DNA from: an uncultured Clostridia bacterium | GTDB lineage: Bacteria; Bacillota_A; Clostridia; Oscillospirales; Oscillospiraceae | DNA: 8,062 nt | NCBI GenBank assembly: GCA_946408145.1 | Contig: CAMJQX010000065.1 | Location: 1 to 8,062, forward strand | Direction: 5' to 3' | Shown here: positions 6,104 through 8,062 of the stretch, one piece after another | How the letters are laid out: every line of letters begins with the position of its first letter | Position numbering within the stretch: the stretch's first letter is position 1 | Position numbers and translations under genes: made by a program | The notes under the pieces: model-generated | What the model was told of the DNA's origin: nothing | The model's input: only the letters and a program-made list of their open reading frames with translations | The model's database searches: none

Positions 6104-7399
6104 TTACTTCAGATAGTCCAGCAGGTTCGGGACTTCGAAGCCCTCGGCGTATTCCAGCGTCACGCTCTCGAAGGCCTCCTGCAGCGCCTCGCCGTAGGCC
6201 TCGTTGGCGGCCTTGCTGCGGGCGGTCATGGCCGTGCCGTCGCTGGAGTACTCGATGACGCCGTCCGGATCCAGCGGCAGACGCATGATCACGTGGTAGC
6301 CGTAGTCGGACTTCACGGGATCGGAGACCTGATACTCCTCGAGGCTCAGCACCGCGTCCTCAAACTCCGCCACCATCTTGCCGGGCAGGAAAACATAGCC
6401 GTCGGGGTAGGCCTCCTTGCCGGTATCCTCGCAGTACTCCGCCTTCAGCTCGGCAAAGCGCGCCAGACGCTCGCCGTCGTCCTCGATGGCCTTGAGCTCG
6501 TCGGCGATCTCCTGCGCCTTTGCAAGCTTCTCGGCCGCAGCGGCCTCGTCGAGCTCCTGGAAGTTTGTCGGGTCGATGGTCATGAGCAGGATATGCGTGG
6601 CCGCCAGATAGTTGTTGTCGGCCAGATACTGGGCGGCGACGCCGTCCTCCACCAGCTCCCCGTTCTCGCCGTAGGCCTGCACGAAGCCCTGCCTGTACAG
6701 GTAGTTGACGCGGTTCATGCGGTCATAGAGCGTGCGGGGCAGGAAGATGGTCTCGATATAGGCGTTGAAGTCCTCGACCGTCTTGCCCTCGCCGACGGCG
6801 CCGGCGATGTCCTGCTCCTCCTGCTCGCGGATGGCCTCGAGCTGCTCGTCGGTCAGCTCCACGCCGTTCTTCTCGGCCATGCTCTCGATGACGCAGATCT
6901 GCTTGAGCGAGCTCTCCGCGCTCTTGTGCACGATGTCGGCGAAGCTGTCGTCGCTGTCTTCCTCGACCTGATCGGTCCATTCGGGCGCGGCGCCGTAGTA
7001 GGCGGCCATGGTGCTGAAATAATTCTCCACCTGCTTGGCCTGGGAGAAGAACAGATAGTAGTACTCGCCCCAGGTCACGTCCTTCCCGTCCACGGCCGCG
7101 ACGACCTCGTCCGGCTCATGCAGGGCGTACAGCGCGGCGTAATCGGGCACGCGCAGGGTGTAGGCCTCTTCCTCGGCTTCTTCCTCCGCCGCCTCAGGCT
7201 GCCCGGTGCCGAGACCGGTCCCCTCGCCGTCCATGCCTTCGTTGACGGCGACGGCGGTCTGTCCCGCGGCGCCCTCGATGACGCTGACGTCCTCCGCGGG
7301 GGCGACAGTGCCGCTCTTGACATTGCGGCTGCCCAGATAGCCGATCACGGCGCCTCCCAGCAGGCAGAGGATCAGCAGTGCGATGATCATCTTTTTCAT
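6104..7399 (-). CDS. membrane-anchored parvulin-type (PpiC/SurA-like) peptidyl-prolyl isomerase
   Basis: This is a probable extracytoplasmic foldase of 431 residues. An N-terminal hydrophobic segment (about 4-21) after MKK acts as signal or anchor. No proper lipobox is present, so it differs from the lipoprotein PrsA. Residues about 30-80 form an acidic, low-complexity Gly/Glu/Ala linker. A SurA/PrsA-like helical chaperone region spans about 95-250. The C-terminal part (about 264-376) is the parvulin-like rotamase domain, with THILLMT (268-274), the DGYVFLPGKMVAEFEDAVLSL block (333-353) and the final strand YGYHVIMRL (366-374). These follow the usual parvulin order, though catalytic residues are hard to assign by eye. 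AAAGGA (7410-7415) lies 10 bases before the ATG. It sits 88 bases downstream of mfd, a neighbour relation I recall from other Clostridia, and has its own promoter and terminator. Isomerase activity itself is not certain. Confidence 0.87.
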   Translation of the reverse strand: MKKMIIALLILCLLGGAVIGYLGSRNVKSGTVAPAEDVSVIEGAAGQTAVAVNEGMDGEGTGLGTGQPEAAEEEAEEEAYTLRVPDYAALYALHEPDEVVAAVDGKDVTWGEYYYLFFSQAKQVENYFSTMAAYYGAAPEWTDQVEEDSDDSFADIVHKSAESSLKQICVIESMAEKNGVELTDEQLEAIREQEEQDIAGAVGEGKTVEDFNAYIETIFLPRTLYDRMNRVNYLYRQGFVQAYGENGELVEDGVAAQYLADNNYLAATHILLMTIDPTNFQELDEAAAAEKLAKAQEIADELKAIEDDGERLARFAELKAEYCEDTGKEAYPDGYVFLPGKMVAEFEDAVLSLEEYQVSDPVKSDYGYHVIMRLPLDPDGVIEYSSDGTAMTARSKAANEAYGEALQEAFESVTLEYAEGFEVPNLLDYLK

Positions 7400-7442
7400 G
7401 TGCGTTTTATCCTTTCCGTTTCCGGTTTTGTCGTTCCCTGTG

Positions 7443-7471
7443 ATAATAACACTACCTTTCGCATATCACAA
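7443..7471 (-). promoter_or_regulatory. promoter of the foldase gene, framed by an inverted repeat
   Basis: On the minus strand, -35 TTGTGA (7466-7471) and -10 TATTAT (7443-7448) are separated by 17 bases, and TGT before the -10 gives an extended -10. The start codon is 44 bases downstream of the -10. A 7-base inverted repeat TGTGATA (7439-7445) / TATCACA (7464-7470) overlaps both promoter boxes and could be an operator. The match is good for a housekeeping promoter. Confidence 0.6.
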
Positions 7472-7487
7472 GAGCAATCGGCAAGTT

Positions 7488-8062
7488 TCACCCTTTGTTC
7501 ACAGACTCGGCGCCCCAATCCTCCACGAAGCGGCGCGCCTCGTCGATGACGCGCTTCTTCTCGCGGATCTTCAGGCTCAGGCAGGGCCTGGAGCCCGCCT
7601 CGACGCGGAGCCTGCCCCTGTATTCGGGCCTTGCGTAGAGGGCGGAGACCTTCTCCATGTCGAAGTCCCTGAGCGTGAAGCGCAGGCAGCCCTGCTTCTG
7701 CGTGATGTCGGTGACGCCGGCGCGCCCGGCCTCGCCGCGCAGCAGCGCGACGTGGATCAGCGCGTTGACGCCCGGCGGGGGATCGCCGAAGCGGTCGATC
7801 AGCTCGTCGGTCAGGTCGTCGGCCTCCTCCTCGCTGCGGATGGCGGCGATGCGGCGGTAGATGTCCATGCGCTGCTCGGAGGAAGCGATGTAGCGCTCCG
7901 GGATGTTGGCCGCCACGGCGAGATCGGCCGAGCAGTCCGCCCGCTTGGGGACCTCGATGCCGCGGGCCTCCAGCACCGCCTCGCTCAGGAGCTTCATGTA
8001 CATGTCGTAGCCCACGTCGATCATGTGGCCCGACTGCTCCGCGCCGAGGAGGTTGCCCGCGC
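7488..8062 (-). CDS. mfd: transcription-repair coupling factor Mfd, C-terminal part (truncated by window edge)
   Basis: This is the C-terminal ~190 residues of Mfd, the ATP-dependent translocase that removes stalled RNA polymerase from lesions and recruits UvrA for nucleotide excision repair. The frame runs off the right edge, so the gene's start and its helicase/translocase motifs lie outside. The visible sequence opens with AGNLLGAEQSGHMIDVGYDMY, the conserved segment at the end of the second motor domain. It continues with the family pattern IPERYIASSEQRMDIYRRIA and DELIDRFGDPPPGVNAL, which belongs to the C-terminal TRCF domain that regulates UvrA binding. The ATG at 8022-8024 is internal, not the start. 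The reading frame is intact to the TGA-equivalent stop region at 7488. No terminator hairpin is seen before the next promoter, so some read-through into the foldase gene is likely. Confidence 0.95.
   Translation of the reverse strand, partial: AGNLLGAEQSGHMIDVGYDMYMKLLSEAVLEARGIEVPKRADCSADLAVAANIPERYIASSEQRMDIYRRIAAIRSEEEADDLTDELIDRFGDPPPGVNALIHVALLRGEAGRAGVTDITQKQGCLRFTLRDFDMEKVSALYARPEYRGRLRVEAGSRPCLSLKIREKKRVIDEARRFVEDWGAESVNKG

Noticed and set aside
6104..7399. Calling the foldase a PrsA lipoprotein
   Set aside because: The only early cysteine (residue 12) sits in the middle of the hydrophobic core (LLILC) without Gly/Ala at -1, so it is not a lipobox.
5498..7549. Long open frame (683 codons) on the plus strand
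   Set aside because: It runs antisense to the foldase and MutS-like genes, crosses their intergenic terminator, and has no family resemblance. The minus-strand frames have clear motifs.

Overview
The window looks like chromosomal DNA of a high-GC, endospore-forming member of the Clostridia (Bacillota), probably of the Oscillospiraceae/Ruminococcaceae type. The reasons are a complete GerA-type spore germinant receptor operon, GC-rich coding sequence with AGGAG-type ribosome binding sites, housekeeping-type TTGACA/TATAAT promoters, and small palindromic intergenic repeats of a kind common in gut Clostridia. No phage, plasmid, insertion sequence, CRISPR array or defence locus is visible. Every complete gene belongs to a recognisable family.

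Layout. Positions 1-230 are a divergent control region. On the minus strand they carry two strong housekeeping promoters in tandem and a leader element that resembles the sequence preceding rRNA genes, so a stable-RNA operon (probably 16S rRNA first) likely begins just left of the window. On the plus strand, a candidate forespore (sigma-G-like) promoter at 232-261 leads into the germination operon 268-4064. Its genes are tightly packed in the order A-C-B: GerA-family membrane subunit, Ger(x)C lipoprotein, GerB-family permease-like subunit. Positions 4065-4426 hold no gene but a mosaic of four palindromic repeat-like elements. From 4427 to the right edge everything is on the minus strand. Read in the direction of transcription (right to left) this is the 3' end of mfd, a promoter, an anchored parvulin-type foldase, a strong terminator, a membrane-associated MutS-family ATPase, and a second terminator hairpin that contains that gene's stop codon.

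How the genes work together. The three ger products would assemble in the spore inner membrane as one germinant receptor. Mfd couples stalled transcription to nucleotide excision repair. The parvulin-type protein next to it probably helps fold secreted proteins at the outer face of the membrane. The MutS-like ATPase has the MutS ATPase core and two predicted membrane helices but no mismatch-recognition domain, so its function is unknown.

I did not find a convincing new multi-gene system. The items most worth a second look are the MutS-like gene with no room for its own promoter, the germination operon whose apparent promoter sits on its start codon, the tandem stable-RNA promoters, the inverted repeat framing the foldase promoter, and the repeat mosaic.
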